From positions 372,001-436,000 of the forward strand of contig NZ_AP022614.1 in assembly GCF_010730575.1 (NCBI RefSeq): DNA of 64,000 nt. Direction: 5' to 3'. Shown here piece by piece: positions 30,235 through 39,286 of the stretch (its first letter is position 1; each line of letters starts with the position of its first letter). The position numbers were made by a program, and so were the translations under genes. The notes below the pieces were generated by a model that saw nothing but the letters and a program-made list of their open reading frames with translations, did no database searches and was not told the DNA's origin. The DNA comes from Mycobacterium parmense (GTDB taxonomy: Bacteria > Actinomycetota > Actinomycetes > Mycobacteriales > Mycobacteriaceae).

Positions 30235-31166
30235 GCGGATACCGGCCCCGAGAACAGCGTCTCGAGGTTGCCGTCGCGGACGTCGGGCACCAGGCGCAGG
30301 GCCAGCGCGTCGCCGCCGAGCGGCAGCCGTAACAGCGGCTGGGTGTGCCGGTCGAGCACGCTGACGTCGGACTCGTCGCAGAAGCCCAGGGCGCCGAGCA
30401 ACTGGTGAGCGGTGCGCAGCACCTGCCGTCCGGTGTCAACGGCCTTGAGCCGCAACACGATTGCGTCCGCCGAGCGAACCTGCATGGGCAGCGATTCCGG
30501 TCGGCAGACGGTGTACTTGGCCAGTTCGTGGAGTCCTCGCACCGCGACGGCGGCCTCCGCGACGGCGAAGCGGACGGCCTGGAAGTCCGCGAGCGGCTTG
30601 CCGAACTGGACGCGGGCGCGCACGTGGCTGGTGACGATCTTCAGTGCCTGTTGCACCGCCCCGAGAATCCGCCACGATCCCAGCACGAGATGAAGGTTAA
30701 CGTCAGCGGCCGGCACGGTTCCATCGGGTGCGCCCAGGGTGGCTGGAACGAGGAACGGCCCCAGCTTGGCACCCGTGCGCTGCCCGGGCTGCGGGCGGTA
30801 GCGGGTGCCGTCGAGGTCCGCGGCGACCCATTCGCCGGGCAGGTCGCCATGGTCGATCCGCGGCGAATCGGGATTGACCAGGCTCAGGCGCGCGCCGTCG
30901 ATCGCCAGCAGTTCCTCGACCAGCGGGTAGGGCAGCGCGTTCGCCCCGGCGGCCTGGCAGAGCACCGCGGCGGCCAGCAGGTCGTCGAAGCAAGAACGGA
31001 CGCCGAGCTCGAAGGCGCCGACGTCGCGCAGGGCGGTGCGCGCCGTGTCCCGGACGCTCGCGTCGGTCTCGGCGCGCAGCGCCGCGGGTGGTCCGCCCAA
31101 CCGGGCGAGTCGCTTGGCGGCGACGGCGGCGAAGTCGCTGATGTCTTCCGGCAGGGTGGTTTTCAC
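30231..31166 (-). CDS. Acyl-CoA dehydrogenase (FadE), short subunit
   Basis: The 311-residue protein is shorter than a typical acyl-CoA dehydrogenase (370-400). It keeps the helical C-terminal half (ARVQFGKPLADFQAVRFAVAE, then LLGALGFCDESDVSVLDRH) but the middle FAD/beta domain is reduced. The FCDESD segment takes the place of the TWEHD motif and keeps an acidic residue. GTG 31166 overlaps the stop of the next FadE (GTGA) and gives a natural start VKTTLPEDISD. It probably pairs with the 31163-32311 product, which lacks the acid. Confidence 0.82.
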   Translation of the reverse strand: MKTTLPEDISDFAAVAAKRLARLGGPPAALRAETDASVRDTARTALRDVGAFELGVRSCFDDLLAAAVLCQAAGANALPYPLVEELLAIDGARLSLVNPDSPRIDHGDLPGEWVAADLDGTRYRPQPGQRTGAKLGPFLVPATLGAPDGTVPAADVNLHLVLGSWRILGAVQQALKIVTSHVRARVQFGKPLADFQAVRFAVAEAAVAVRGLHELAKYTVCRPESLPMQVRSADAIVLRLKAVDTGRQVLRTAHQLLGALGFCDESDVSVLDRHTQPLLRLPLGGDALALRLVPDVRDGNLETLFSGPVSA

Positions 31167-32311
31167 CGGTGCTCTCCTAAGACGTCCCGCGCCACGAGCA
31201 TCTTCTGGACCTCGATGGTTCCCGATGCCACGGTGGCTGCTTGTGCGTAGCGCCAATGGTCTTCGATCGCGCCGTGCAGCGGCGCGGTGGTGCCGGAGTC
31301 CAGCGCGGCGGGGCCGAGCACGTCGAACAGCAATTCGGCGGCCTGCTGGTCGCACGTGGTGGTGGCGATGCGCGCGGCGCTGGCCGCCGCACCCGCGGCG
31401 GGATCGTCCTGCAGCGAGACCGCGCGGTAGGCGAGGAGTCTCGCCACTCGCAAGTCGACCAGCGTCCGCGCCCAGCGGGTGCGGATAGTCTCGGGCAGCG
31501 TGTCCCAGTCGTCGCCGAGTTGGGTGCGCATTCGCTCGAGCAGCGATTCGCAGCGCGCGTAGCGGGCGATGCCGACGCGCTCGAACGCCAGCGCCTCACG
31601 CATCACCCGCCAGCCGTCGCCCGGCTCGCCGAGGACATCGCCGGCAAACGCCTGCACCCCGTCGAGGAACATCTCGTTCAGGTGGTGCGGCCCCAGCATC
31701 GACGGGATCGGCCGGACGGTGAACCCCGGGCGGTCCATGGGAATCAGAAACAGGGTGAGCCGCTTGGCCTTCGGCGCGGCCGGATCGGTGCAGGCGGCCA
31801 GCACACACCACGACGCCATCAGCGCGTAGGACGTCCACACCTTCTGCCCGGTGATGCGCCAGCCGTCCCCGTCGGGCACGGCGCGGGTGCGCAGGGACAC
31901 CAGGTCGGTTCCGGCTTCCGGTTCGGAGAAGCCCTGGCACCAAATCACATCTCCGGACGCGATGGCCGCCAGATGTTTGGCCTTCTGCTCTTCGGTCCCG
32001 TAGCGCATCAGCGCCGGGCCGACCCAGTTGATCCCCATGTACTGCGGGCCGCGCGGCTCGTGTTGGGCCCACATCTCTTCGCGCAACACCGTCTGCTGCC
32101 AGACCGACCCGCCTCCGCCGCCATGCTCTTTCGGCCAGGCCAGCGCCAGCAGCCCCTCGGCGGCCAGCAGCTTGCAGAACGTCTCGGTGGTGGCGAGGTC
32201 CTGCGGGTTCTCGGTGCACGCTCCGAGGAAGTCGGCGGGGATGTGGTGAGAAACCAACTCCCGCAGATGTTGTCGCAGCTGCGCGGCGTCGTCGCCGAGG
32301 TCGTAGTCCAT
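31163..32311 (-). CDS. Acyl-CoA dehydrogenase (FadE)
   Basis: The 382-residue protein has LLALAWPKEHGGGGG, the FAD-site GFSEPEAGTDLVSLRTRA, WRITGQKVWTSYA and the C-terminal SGTIEVQKMLVARDVLG. The base-bearing IxEGT motif is changed to VASGTIE, so it probably lacks its own catalytic glutamate. ATG 32311 is the start (MDYDLGDDAAQ); the frame stays open further upstream but across the neighbouring gene. It lies between two other FadE genes in a tight operon, and the likely partner is the short FadE downstream. Confidence 0.86.
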   Translation of the reverse strand: MDYDLGDDAAQLRQHLRELVSHHIPADFLGACTENPQDLATTETFCKLLAAEGLLALAWPKEHGGGGGSVWQQTVLREEMWAQHEPRGPQYMGINWVGPALMRYGTEEQKAKHLAAIASGDVIWCQGFSEPEAGTDLVSLRTRAVPDGDGWRITGQKVWTSYALMASWCVLAACTDPAAPKAKRLTLFLIPMDRPGFTVRPIPSMLGPHHLNEMFLDGVQAFAGDVLGEPGDGWRVMREALAFERVGIARYARCESLLERMRTQLGDDWDTLPETIRTRWARTLVDLRVARLLAYRAVSLQDDPAAGAAASAARIATTTCDQQAAELLFDVLGPAALDSGTTAPLHGAIEDHWRYAQAATVASGTIEVQKMLVARDVLGEHR

Positions 32312-32316
32312 GGTTG

Positions 32317-33411
32317 CTATCCCTTCGGCAGCCCGAGCAGCCGCTCGGCGATGATGTTGCGCTGAACCTCGGAGGTTCCGCCGTAGATGGTGGCCGCCAG
32401 CGCGTCCTGGCGTTCGAACAGCAGGTCCGGGTCGCTCGCCGACCGCGGTCCGGCGGCGGCGGCCGACAGCTCCCAAACCCGTTGCAGGGTAGTCGATCCG
32501 AGGAGTTTCATGGTGTCGGCTTCCGGGCTGGGGCGTCCCGCCAGTTGGTTGCCCAGGGAGCGGTACCCGGTGGCGCGCAGGGCCTCGGCGTCGGCGAGCA
32601 GCGAACCGAGCTCGGTGTAGATGTCGGGGTCGGCGGCCCCGCGCATCGAATCGAGGCCGCGCTTGACTTCGACCCAGTTCATGATCCAGATCATCTGGCG
32701 TTCGTGCTGCAGCGACGACATCGCGACGTTCCACCCACCGTGCAGGGGGCCGAGCAGGTTCTTCACCGGCACCGCGACGTCGTCGAGGAAGACTTCGCAG
32801 AAGGTCTCGTCGGAGATCGACGCCATGCGGATGGGCTCGATGCTCACGCCGGGCGCCTGAAGGTCGAGGATCAGGCACGAGATCCCGCGGTGCTTCGGCG
32901 CCTCCGGATCGGTACGGGCGTAAAGGGTGCACCATCGCGACAGGTGCGCCTGCGTTGTCCAGATCTTGTGCCCGCTGACCCGGAAGCTGCCGCCAAAGCG
33001 TTCGGCGCGGGTGCGCAGGCCGGCGAAATCGGACCCGGCTTCCGGCTCGGACATGCCCAGCGCCCACCACTCGTCGCCGCGCAGCAGGGGCACGAGCAGG
33101 CGGTCGACCTGTTCGGGCGTGCCGAATTGGCGGATGCCGGGCGCCGCCACGTTGGGGCCGGCGATATTGGGCAGCTTCGGGGCGGACCGCATCGCGGCCT
33201 CGAGGCGCACTTCCATCGCGTCGCGCAGGCCTAGCGACCGGCCCCCGTGCTCGCGCGGCCACGTCGGCTGGATCCAGCCTGCCTCGAAGGCGGCGCGCTG
33301 ATAGTCGCGCCGCAACGTCAGGTCCCAGCGGTACCGGCCGTAGTCCTCGTAGTAGTCGCTGGGCAGGAAGTCGGTCAACCAGGCGCTGAATTGTTCTACG
33401 ACGCGGGTCAT
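32317..33411 (-). CDS. Acyl-CoA dehydrogenase (FadE)
   Basis: The 364-residue protein carries GMSEPEAGSDFAGLRTRA, FRVSGHKIWTTQAHLSRW and the C-terminal TIYGGTSEVQRNIIAERLLGLP. In canonical enzymes the segment is IYEGTSEIQ; here Glu is Gly, so the usual base is absent. The upstream neighbour, whose stop overlaps this start (ATGA), carries TWEHD, so the pair fits the heteromeric arrangement known from cholesterol side-chain degradation. The gene downstream begins after five bases. Confidence 0.87.
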   Translation of the reverse strand: MTRVVEQFSAWLTDFLPSDYYEDYGRYRWDLTLRRDYQRAAFEAGWIQPTWPREHGGRSLGLRDAMEVRLEAAMRSAPKLPNIAGPNVAAPGIRQFGTPEQVDRLLVPLLRGDEWWALGMSEPEAGSDFAGLRTRAERFGGSFRVSGHKIWTTQAHLSRWCTLYARTDPEAPKHRGISCLILDLQAPGVSIEPIRMASISDETFCEVFLDDVAVPVKNLLGPLHGGWNVAMSSLQHERQMIWIMNWVEVKRGLDSMRGAADPDIYTELGSLLADAEALRATGYRSLGNQLAGRPSPEADTMKLLGSTTLQRVWELSAAAAGPRSASDPDLLFERQDALAATIYGGTSEVQRNIIAERLLGLPKG

Positions 33412-34481
33412 TTCGCGCCTTCGGCGTAACGGCGGCCGACCTCGTGGTAGAGCGCGCGGCTGTCGCCGAGCATCGTCGCGCCTTGCCAGGCGTGCCGAAC
33501 ATAGAGGTGCAGGTCGTGTTCCCAGGTCTGACCGAGGGCGCCGTGCACCTGGACTGCGGTGCGCGCACAGGAGGACGCCGCGTCCCCGGCGGCGGCCTTT
33601 GCCAGCGTCGCGGCGGTCCAGGCGTCGTCGGGATCGCCGTCCGGTTCGCCGAGGCGGGCTGCCGCCGCGTAGGTGAGACTGCGTGCCCGCTCCACACCGA
33701 CGTAGTTGTCTGCCAGGGCGTGCTTGATGCCCTGGAACGCGCCGATCGGCTTGCCGAACTGATTGCGCGACTTCGCGTGCTCGACCGAGCGGCGCAGCGC
33801 GGCGCTCGCCACGCCGACCAGGTCGGCGGCGGCGGCCACCAGCGGCGCCGCCAACGCCGATTCCACATCGGCCGGGGCGATCGCCAGCGGCTCGGCGTCC
33901 ACCTCGACGTCGGCCAGCGGTTGGGCGGCGTAAGTGGACTCACCGGTCGCCACCGGCGTCACCCCGTCGCCGCAGCGCGCGACCGCGACCACGACGTGAT
34001 CGTCGTCCCCGGTGCGCGCCAGCGTGACCATCAGCTCGGCGCGCGCGAGATTGGGGACCGCGACCGCCCGTCCCCGTAGGCGGCCCCCACACAGCGTCAT
34101 CGGGGCCCCCGGCAGCCGAGAACCTTCCGTGTGGACCGCCAGGGTGGCCACGGCGCCGCCGGCGATGTCGCCGAGCGCCGACGTCAGGCCGCTGCCACGC
34201 AACGCGCCCGCGGCCAGACCGACACTGCTGAGCAACGGGATTGGCGCGGTGGCGGCACCGCACTCCTCGAGGACCACGGCCAGCTCGACCGGTCCGTAGT
34301 CGCCGCCGTCCGGGGACGCGAGCTCCGTCCACCCAAGGTCGACGACCGTCTTCCACAGGGCACGCCACCGATCGGGGTCCGTCATCGCCTGGCGGGCGGC
34401 GTCGGGAGGGCATTCGGCGCGCAGGATGTCGCGCACGGCATCGCGCAGCGACAGCTGCTCCGCGTTCAGTCCGACATCCAT
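33408..34481 (-). CDS. Acyl-CoA dehydrogenase (FadE), subunit with TWEHD motif
   Basis: The 357-residue protein begins MDVGLNAEQLSLRDAVRD, has NQFGKPIGAFQGIKHALAD and ends with VHGALGQTWEHDLHLYVRHAW. It is the first gene of the 28735-34481 operon and the likely acid-carrying partner of the gene that follows. Its promoter region (34482-34520) holds an AT-rich site related to the GCTAT-N10-ATAGC motif. The substrate is an acyl-CoA, possibly of a cyclic side chain. Confidence 0.87.
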   Translation of the reverse strand: MDVGLNAEQLSLRDAVRDILRAECPPDAARQAMTDPDRWRALWKTVVDLGWTELASPDGGDYGPVELAVVLEECGAATAPIPLLSSVGLAAGALRGSGLTSALGDIAGGAVATLAVHTEGSRLPGAPMTLCGGRLRGRAVAVPNLARAELMVTLARTGDDDHVVVAVARCGDGVTPVATGESTYAAQPLADVEVDAEPLAIAPADVESALAAPLVAAAADLVGVASAALRRSVEHAKSRNQFGKPIGAFQGIKHALADNYVGVERARSLTYAAAARLGEPDGDPDDAWTAATLAKAAAGDAASSCARTAVQVHGALGQTWEHDLHLYVRHAWQGATMLGDSRALYHEVGRRYAEGAK

Positions 34482-34495
34482 AAGACCCCTAACAT

Positions 34496-34515
34496 AATAA
34501 AAATAGTAAACTAGC
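34496..34515. promoter_or_regulatory. Site C of the shared AT-rich operator motif (degenerate)
   Basis: AATAAAAATAGTAAACTAGC lies 15-34 bases upstream of the FadE operon start (34481). Read in reverse it has GCTAG...TACTAT, matching sites A and D apart from a one-base gap. It is the weakest of the five copies. Confidence 0.4.
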
Positions 34516-34583
34516 GGGGCTGTCGCAAACGCAGTCGCGCGGGCAAGTCGCGCCGTGGCAGGCCCGTCGGGAACCCCCGGGGG

Positions 34584-35330
34584 TCAGCCCTGCCGCGCCG
34601 CGCGCCGCCGAGCCTCCGTGGGCACCACCGGCGGTCTGGCGAACGGCCCCCGCTGCACGGCGCTGAGCCGGATCTCCGGCAGGTCCACCGACGGGTCGAC
34701 GGTGTCCAGCCAGGCGACCGCCTCCGCCACATCGGACACCTGAATGGCGTGCATCTCGAACGGAACGTCCTGCAGCATATCGGTTTCCACCGGTCCGGGC
34801 GTCACGATGTGCACGCTGATGCCGTCGCGGTCGACTTCGCGCGCCAGCGCACGAGCGAACGCGTTCATGCCCGCCTTCGACGCCGAATAGGCGGTCCGGG
34901 CCGGCATCGGCTCGTGCGCCGCCGACGAGGACACGAACACCAGCCGCGACCCGGCGCCCATCCGCGGCAGCGCCGCGGCGGTCACCACGAAACAGGAATC
35001 CAGGTTGGCCGACATGATGGCCCGCCACTGCTCGAACGTCTGCTTGCGTGCGTACGTGCCACCCAGCGTTCCGGCCGCATGCACCACGAGGTCAATTCTC
35101 TCCAAAGTGCTTATCGCGGTGGTTAATTCGCCGGGATCCGAAGCGTCGGCGACCAGGTGGCGCGCGCCGATCTCCTCGGCGGCAGCGCGCAACGGTCCCT
35201 CGCGACGCGCCACGAGTACCACGTCGTAGCCCAGCTCGCAGAGCTTGCGGCCACAGCCCTTGCCGATCCCTCCGCTGCCACCGGTGACCAATGCGGTTCT
35301 CAACGGAACGGCCTCAGGAGCGCCGGGCAT
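34584..35330 (-). CDS. Short-chain dehydrogenase/reductase
   Basis: The 248-residue SDR has the intact cofactor motif TGGSGGIG, a VVHAAGTLGG strand, VFVSSSAAHE and YSASK, so it should be an active NAD(P) dehydrogenase. ATG 35330 overlaps the end of the GntR gene by 17 bases; a TTG at 35302, directly before RTALVTGG, is another possible start. It is co-transcribed with the FadR-type regulator upstream, which suggests control by it. Its likely role is oxidation or reduction of a hydroxyl or keto intermediate of the adjacent pathway. Confidence 0.85.
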   Translation of the reverse strand: MPGAPEAVPLRTALVTGGSGGIGKGCGRKLCELGYDVVLVARREGPLRAAAEEIGARHLVADASDPGELTTAISTLERIDLVVHAAGTLGGTYARKQTFEQWRAIMSANLDSCFVVTAAALPRMGAGSRLVFVSSSAAHEPMPARTAYSASKAGMNAFARALAREVDRDGISVHIVTPGPVETDMLQDVPFEMHAIQVSDVAEAVAWLDTVDPSVDLPEIRLSAVQRGPFARPPVVPTEARRRAARQG

Positions 35331-36135
35331 CCCGCGGGCGCGACAACGCCTGCGGCGAAAGCGCATAGATCCGTTGGTCGGGCCGACCGGAGAGCACATA
35401 GGTCTGGGTGTCGGCGAGGTGCCGGCCCGCGATGCGGCGGGCCCGGTCGACGTCGCCCTCGGCGATGGTCTCGGTCAACTTCGTGTGGGTGTTCAGCACG
35501 GCGCGGCGCTGGGCCAGCGACGGGTAGGTGCCGCGGGCCGCGCTCTCGTCGGCCCACTGACGTTCGTGACTGCTCCACAGCGTCTCCAAGCTGCCGACGA
35601 CCGCGATGATGGTGTGGTTGCCGCAGCCGCGGACGATGAGATCGTGGAACTGGCGCCCGATTTCGGTGAACAGCCTTCCGTCGTCTAAGTTTTCGGCCAT
35701 CGAGTCGTTGACCTGCTTGAGCTCCGGCACCAGCGTGTCGGCCCGGTCCGGCCGTTGGGCCGCCAGCGCGGCGCACGCGGGCTCGAGTTCCTGCAACGCC
35801 ATGCCCAGGTCGGCGACCGCGACGGATTCGCTCTGCAGCACCAGGCCGAGCATGTAGGCCGCGCTGGTCTTGGCCGGGGCGTGCACGACGGCGCCCCCGC
35901 GGTTGCCGCGCCGAACCGACACCAGCCCCTCGGTTTCCAGGATGCGCAGCGCCTCGCGCAGCGAGACCAGGCTGACGTTGAACTGCTCGACGAGCACCTC
36001 CTGGCGCGGCAGCAGGTCGCCGTCGGCCAGCTCGCCGTCGATGATCTGGCGACGCAGCTCGTCGGCTACGATCTCGGCGATGCGCGGCGCCGACAAACGC
36101 CGACGGGCGACGGGCTCAACTCCCAACGGGGTCAT
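35314..36135 (-). CDS. GntR-family (FadR/FCD subgroup) transcription regulator
   Basis: The 273-residue protein has an N-terminal winged helix (about residues 15-85: LRRQIIDGELADGDLLPRQE, VSLVSLREALRILETEGLVS) and a C-terminal helical FCD ligand domain (about 100-250) with FHDLIVRGCGNHTI, in which the Asp/His residues typically bind a metal and an acyl or organic acid ligand. ATG 36135 is chosen because AGAGGA precedes it; a TTG at 36150 is in frame. It is divergent from the CoA-transferase gene, and site B of the AT-rich motif lies in the 98-base gap. It is therefore the best candidate to bind sites A-E. Confidence 0.88.
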   Translation of the reverse strand: MTPLGVEPVARRRLSAPRIAEIVADELRRQIIDGELADGDLLPRQEVLVEQFNVSLVSLREALRILETEGLVSVRRGNRGGAVVHAPAKTSAAYMLGLVLQSESVAVADLGMALQELEPACAALAAQRPDRADTLVPELKQVNDSMAENLDDGRLFTEIGRQFHDLIVRGCGNHTIIAVVGSLETLWSSHERQWADESAARGTYPSLAQRRAVLNTHTKLTETIAEGDVDRARRIAGRHLADTQTYVLSGRPDQRIYALSPQALSRPRDARRS

Positions 36136-36176
36136 CCGATCCTCTGACAAAGGCGTGCGCTGGCTTAGCTATTTTA

Positions 36177-36196
36177 GCAGTAATGGTATAAATAGC
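36177..36196. promoter_or_regulatory. Site B of the shared AT-rich operator motif, regulator/CoA-transferase promoter
   Basis: GCAGTAATGGTATAAATAGC lies between the GntR regulator (start 36135, minus) and the CoA-transferase (start 36234, plus). It matches site A at 16 of 20 bases. A nearby GCTATTTTAGC (36168-36178) is a further short palindrome, giving an extended GCTAT...ATAGC pair. Placement in the regulator's own promoter suggests autoregulation. Confidence 0.6.
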
Positions 36197-36233
36197 GTCT
36201 CTGATCGCGTGCCGATCGGAAGGGCGGGTGTAA

Positions 36234-38621
36234 GTGAGCGAGCGGTCCGAAGACCGGCCGACGCCGCTGCACGAGCTGCGTGTCGTCGAGATCAGTGACC
36301 GCATAGCCGGCAGCTACTGCGGGAAGCTGTTGGCCGACGCCGGCGCGCAGGTGCGTAAGTTCGAACCGCCGCAAGGGGATTGGTGGCGAAGGTATTCCGC
36401 TTCCTGCTCGCCGGTCGCCGACGGTGCGGCCGCGCCGTTCTTCAGCTACCTCAACGCCGGCAAGCGCTGCGTGACCTTCGCCCCGGGCTCCGGGCGCTGC
36501 CGGGCCGACCTGGCCGGGGCCGACGTGATCGTGGTCACCGCGGGCCCGTCGCGGGCGGCGGCGCTGGGCATCGACCCCGGGCGACTGCTGGCCGACTCGC
36601 CGCGGGCGGTGGTCGTGACGATCTCCGACTTCGGCTGGGCGGGGCCCTACGCCGACCGTGCCGCCACTGAGTTCACGCTGCAGGCGTGGGCGGGATCTCC
36701 GGGCTTTCGCGGCGACCCCGCTGGACCGCCCATCGCGATCGGCGGTGACCTCGGGGAGTACATGGGCGGGGTATACGCCGCGTTCGGCGCGCTGGCGGTG
36801 CGGCGCCGCGTGGAGCGCGGCGGCCGGGGCGAGCACCTCGACCTGTCGATGCTCGAGGCGATCACCGCGATGCAGAGCAGCGAGTGGCTGCACTCGCAGC
36901 TGCTGCGCGTCCCGCCGATCAGTCGCACCCTCGAGGTGCCGTCCATCGAACCGGCGAAGGACGGTTATGTCGGCATCACCATGGTCACCGGTCAGCAGTG
37001 GCTCGACTTCGCGGCGATGGTCGACTGCCCGCAGCTCGAGGAGATCGAGCAGTTGCGCTTCCAGATCGGCCGGTGGGCCTACCGCGACCTGATCCGCGAG
37101 CAGATCCGTCCGTGGCTGGCCGAAAGGACCGTGCAGGAGATCGTCGAACTCGGGCAGCTGTTCCGGCTGCCGATCGCGGCGCTGGGCAACGGCGCCACGA
37201 TCCGGGACACCGAGTATGCGCGGCAGCGGGGAGTGTTCATCGACAATCCGGCCGGTTTCCGCCAGCCCCGGCCGCCCTGGCTGATGTCGGCCTGCGCGCC
37301 CGCGCCGCCGGGCAGCACCGGGGCGCCGGGGGAGGGTGACCTCGAAAAGCCATGGGAGAGCGAAGAATCGGGAAACAATTCCGCGCGGGACGGACTGCCG
37401 CTGAGCGGCGTGCGCATCGTCGATCTGACCGCGTTCTGGGCCGGCCCGGCCGCGACGCATCTGCTCGCCGCCTTCGGCGCCGACGTCGTCAAGGTGGAGT
37501 CCATTCAGCGCCCCGACGGCATCCGGTACTCCGGTGGCATGCGCACCGATGTGGACGACTGGTGGGAGTACGGCTGGGTGTTCCACGCAATGAACACCAA
37601 CAAGCGTTCGGTCACCTTGGATTTGGGGTCCGAGGATGGGCGCCGGCTTTTCCTGGGGCTGGTCGCCGGCGCCGACGTCGTTATCGAGAACTTCTCGCCG
37701 CGGGTGATGGACCAGTTCGGGCTCGGCGCCGACGCGCTGCTCGAGGTCAACCCCGCACTGGTCGTCGCCCGGATGCCGGCGTTCGGCCTGGACGGCCCGT
37801 GGCGCGAGCGAGTCGGGTTCGCGCCCACCATGGAACAGATCGCCGGCCTGGCCTGGGTGACCGGATTCCCGGAGGCTCCGCCGGTGACCCCGCGCGGGGC
37901 CTGCGATCCGCTGGCCGGCGTGCATGCGGCCTTCGCCGTGCTGGCCGCGCTGAGTTTCGCCGACCGCACCGGGCGCGGTCAGCTGGTCGAGCTCCCGATG
38001 ATCGAAACGGTCCTCAACGCCACCGCCGTCCAGGCGATCGAGCAGGAGGTCTTCGGCGTCACGCTTACCCGCCGAGGCAACCGTGGTTTCGGCGAGGCGA
38101 CACAGAACATCTATCGGTGCGTCGGCCCGGACGACGACTGGATCGCGGTCACCGTCTCCGACGACAGGCAGTGGGCCGCCCTGGTCGACGTGATGGGCGG
38201 GCCCGACTGGTGCGACGAGAGCCTGCGGACCGCCGCCGGACGCCGCGGGCGCGCCGACGAGGTCGACGACCGGCTGCGGGAGTGGTTCGCCGGCCAGCCG
38301 CTCGACGCGGCGGTCGAGCTGCTGGCCGGCCGGGGTGTCCCGGCGGCGCCGGTGGTGTCTCCGTCGTTGGTGACCGAGAATCCCCAACTGCGGGAACGGG
38401 GATTCTTCGAGGCGTTGCATCATCCGAGTACCGGACCGGGCCTGTATCCGAGCCCGCCCTTCGCCCTGCTCGCCGGCCAAGAGCGGTGGCTGTTGCGACC
38501 CCCGCCGAGGCTCGGCGAGCACAATGACGAGGTGCTGCGCGACCGGTGCGGCCTCACCGGGGAAGAACTGAAGAACCTCGCGGCCGGCGGGGTCATCGGG
38601 ACCCGCCCCAAGGGTCTCTGA
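36234..38621 (+). CDS. CaiB/BaiF family CoA-transferase, two fused domains
   Basis: The 795-residue protein has two copies of the CaiB/BaiF fold. Domain 1 covers about residues 10-370 (ELRVVEISDRIAGSYCGKLLADAGA). Domain 2 covers about 390-790 (VRIVDLTAFWAGPAATHLLAAFGADVVKVE, and GLDGPWRERVGFAPTMEQIAG). Family members move CoA between carboxylic acids through an aspartyl-CoA intermediate. The double arrangement could replace the usual homodimer of interlocked rings. GTG 36234 has GGAAGGGCGGG upstream. The ferredoxin gene follows after 20 bases. It probably activates a pathway acid without ATP. Confidence 0.88.
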   Translation: MSERSEDRPTPLHELRVVEISDRIAGSYCGKLLADAGAQVRKFEPPQGDWWRRYSASCSPVADGAAAPFFSYLNAGKRCVTFAPGSGRCRADLAGADVIVVTAGPSRAAALGIDPGRLLADSPRAVVVTISDFGWAGPYADRAATEFTLQAWAGSPGFRGDPAGPPIAIGGDLGEYMGGVYAAFGALAVRRRVERGGRGEHLDLSMLEAITAMQSSEWLHSQLLRVPPISRTLEVPSIEPAKDGYVGITMVTGQQWLDFAAMVDCPQLEEIEQLRFQIGRWAYRDLIREQIRPWLAERTVQEIVELGQLFRLPIAALGNGATIRDTEYARQRGVFIDNPAGFRQPRPPWLMSACAPAPPGSTGAPGEGDLEKPWESEESGNNSARDGLPLSGVRIVDLTAFWAGPAATHLLAAFGADVVKVESIQRPDGIRYSGGMRTDVDDWWEYGWVFHAMNTNKRSVTLDLGSEDGRRLFLGLVAGADVVIENFSPRVMDQFGLGADALLEVNPALVVARMPAFGLDGPWRERVGFAPTMEQIAGLAWVTGFPEAPPVTPRGACDPLAGVHAAFAVLAALSFADRTGRGQLVELPMIETVLNATAVQAIEQEVFGVTLTRRGNRGFGEATQNIYRCVGPDDDWIAVTVSDDRQWAALVDVMGGPDWCDESLRTAAGRRGRADEVDDRLREWFAGQPLDAAVELLAGRGVPAAPVVSPSLVTENPQLRERGFFEALHHPSTGPGLYPSPPFALLAGQERWLLRPPPRLGEHNDEVLRDRCGLTGEELKNLAAGGVIGTRPKGL

Positions 38622-38641
38622 GAGAAATGGAGGGGCAGCTG

Positions 38642-38833
38642 ATGCGCGTGACGGTGGACGAGAACCTGTGCGAGGCCAGTGGCTTCTGCGAATCGCTCGC
38701 CCCGGAGGTCTTCGAGTTGGGCGACGCGGACGTGGTGCAGATCGCCGACGGGCCGGTGCCGCCGCGGCTGGAGATCGACGTGCGCGCCGCCGTGGACCAA
38801 TGCCCCAAGGCCGCGCTGCGCTTGATCGAGTGA
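38642..38833 (+). CDS. [3Fe-4S]-type ferredoxin
   Basis: The 63-residue protein has cysteines at 10, 16 and 54 (LCEASGFCES and DQCPKAAL) in the spacing of the ferredoxins that serve P450s; the fourth cysteine position is not Cys, indicating a [3Fe-4S] cluster. ATG 38642 is preferred for the GGAGGGG ribosome site at 38629-38636. It is the only ferredoxin in the window, and could carry electrons to the P450s at 8.5 and 13.4 kb or to the Rieske enzymes. It is cotranscribed with the CoA-transferase and the NTF2-like protein. Confidence 0.85.
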   Translation: MRVTVDENLCEASGFCESLAPEVFELGDADVVQIADGPVPPRLEIDVRAAVDQCPKAALRLIE

Positions 38834-38851
38834 CGCCCTAGAGTGCGTCGC

Positions 38852-39286
38852 ATGCGCGACATGACGAAGTACGCCGCGATGCGGCCCTACTTCGAGGTCG
38901 TCGCCGAGGCCCTGAAGGGTTTAGTCGACGGGATCGATTTTTTCGATATGCACGCCGAGGATGTGGTGGTCGAGTTCGTCATCACCGTCCCGGACTATCC
39001 ACGCCGCATCGTCGGCCGCGAAGCGCTGGCCGAGCTGTACGCCGATTACGGGGAGTCCATCGTCCAGGCCGGCAGTAGCGACGTGTACCGCTATTACGAC
39101 CCCGACAAGTCGGTGGTGATTCTCGAGTACACGATGCACGGCACGGTGGTGCGCACGGGCGCGCCGTACGTCAACCGATTCATCTCGGTGATCGCGGTCA
39201 AGAACCGCAAGATCGTGCACTGGCGCGACTACCTGGACCCGTTGGCGGTATTCGCCGCGTTCGGCGACGCGCCGGCGCCCTATTGA
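38852..39286 (+). CDS. SnoaL/NTF2-like protein
   Basis: The 144-residue protein has an N-terminal helix, the VEFVITVPDYPRRIVGREALAELYADYGE segment and a final strand with NRFISVIAVKNRKIVHWRDYLDPLAV, typical of the ketosteroid-isomerase-like fold. Members act as isomerases or hydratases on small hydrophobic substrates. It ends the operon that begins with the CoA-transferase. Starts at ATG 38852 and 38861 and GTG 38843 are all possible; none has a strong ribosome site. The reaction is not known. Confidence 0.75.
   Translation: MRDMTKYAAMRPYFEVVAEALKGLVDGIDFFDMHAEDVVVEFVITVPDYPRRIVGREALAELYADYGESIVQAGSSDVYRYYDPDKSVVILEYTMHGTVVRTGAPYVNRFISVIAVKNRKIVHWRDYLDPLAVFAAFGDAPAPY

Noticed and set aside
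32312..33943. Upstream extension of the FadE frame giving a 926-residue protein
   Set aside because: The added part reads across two other FadE genes in the wrong frame; the family start is ATG 32311.
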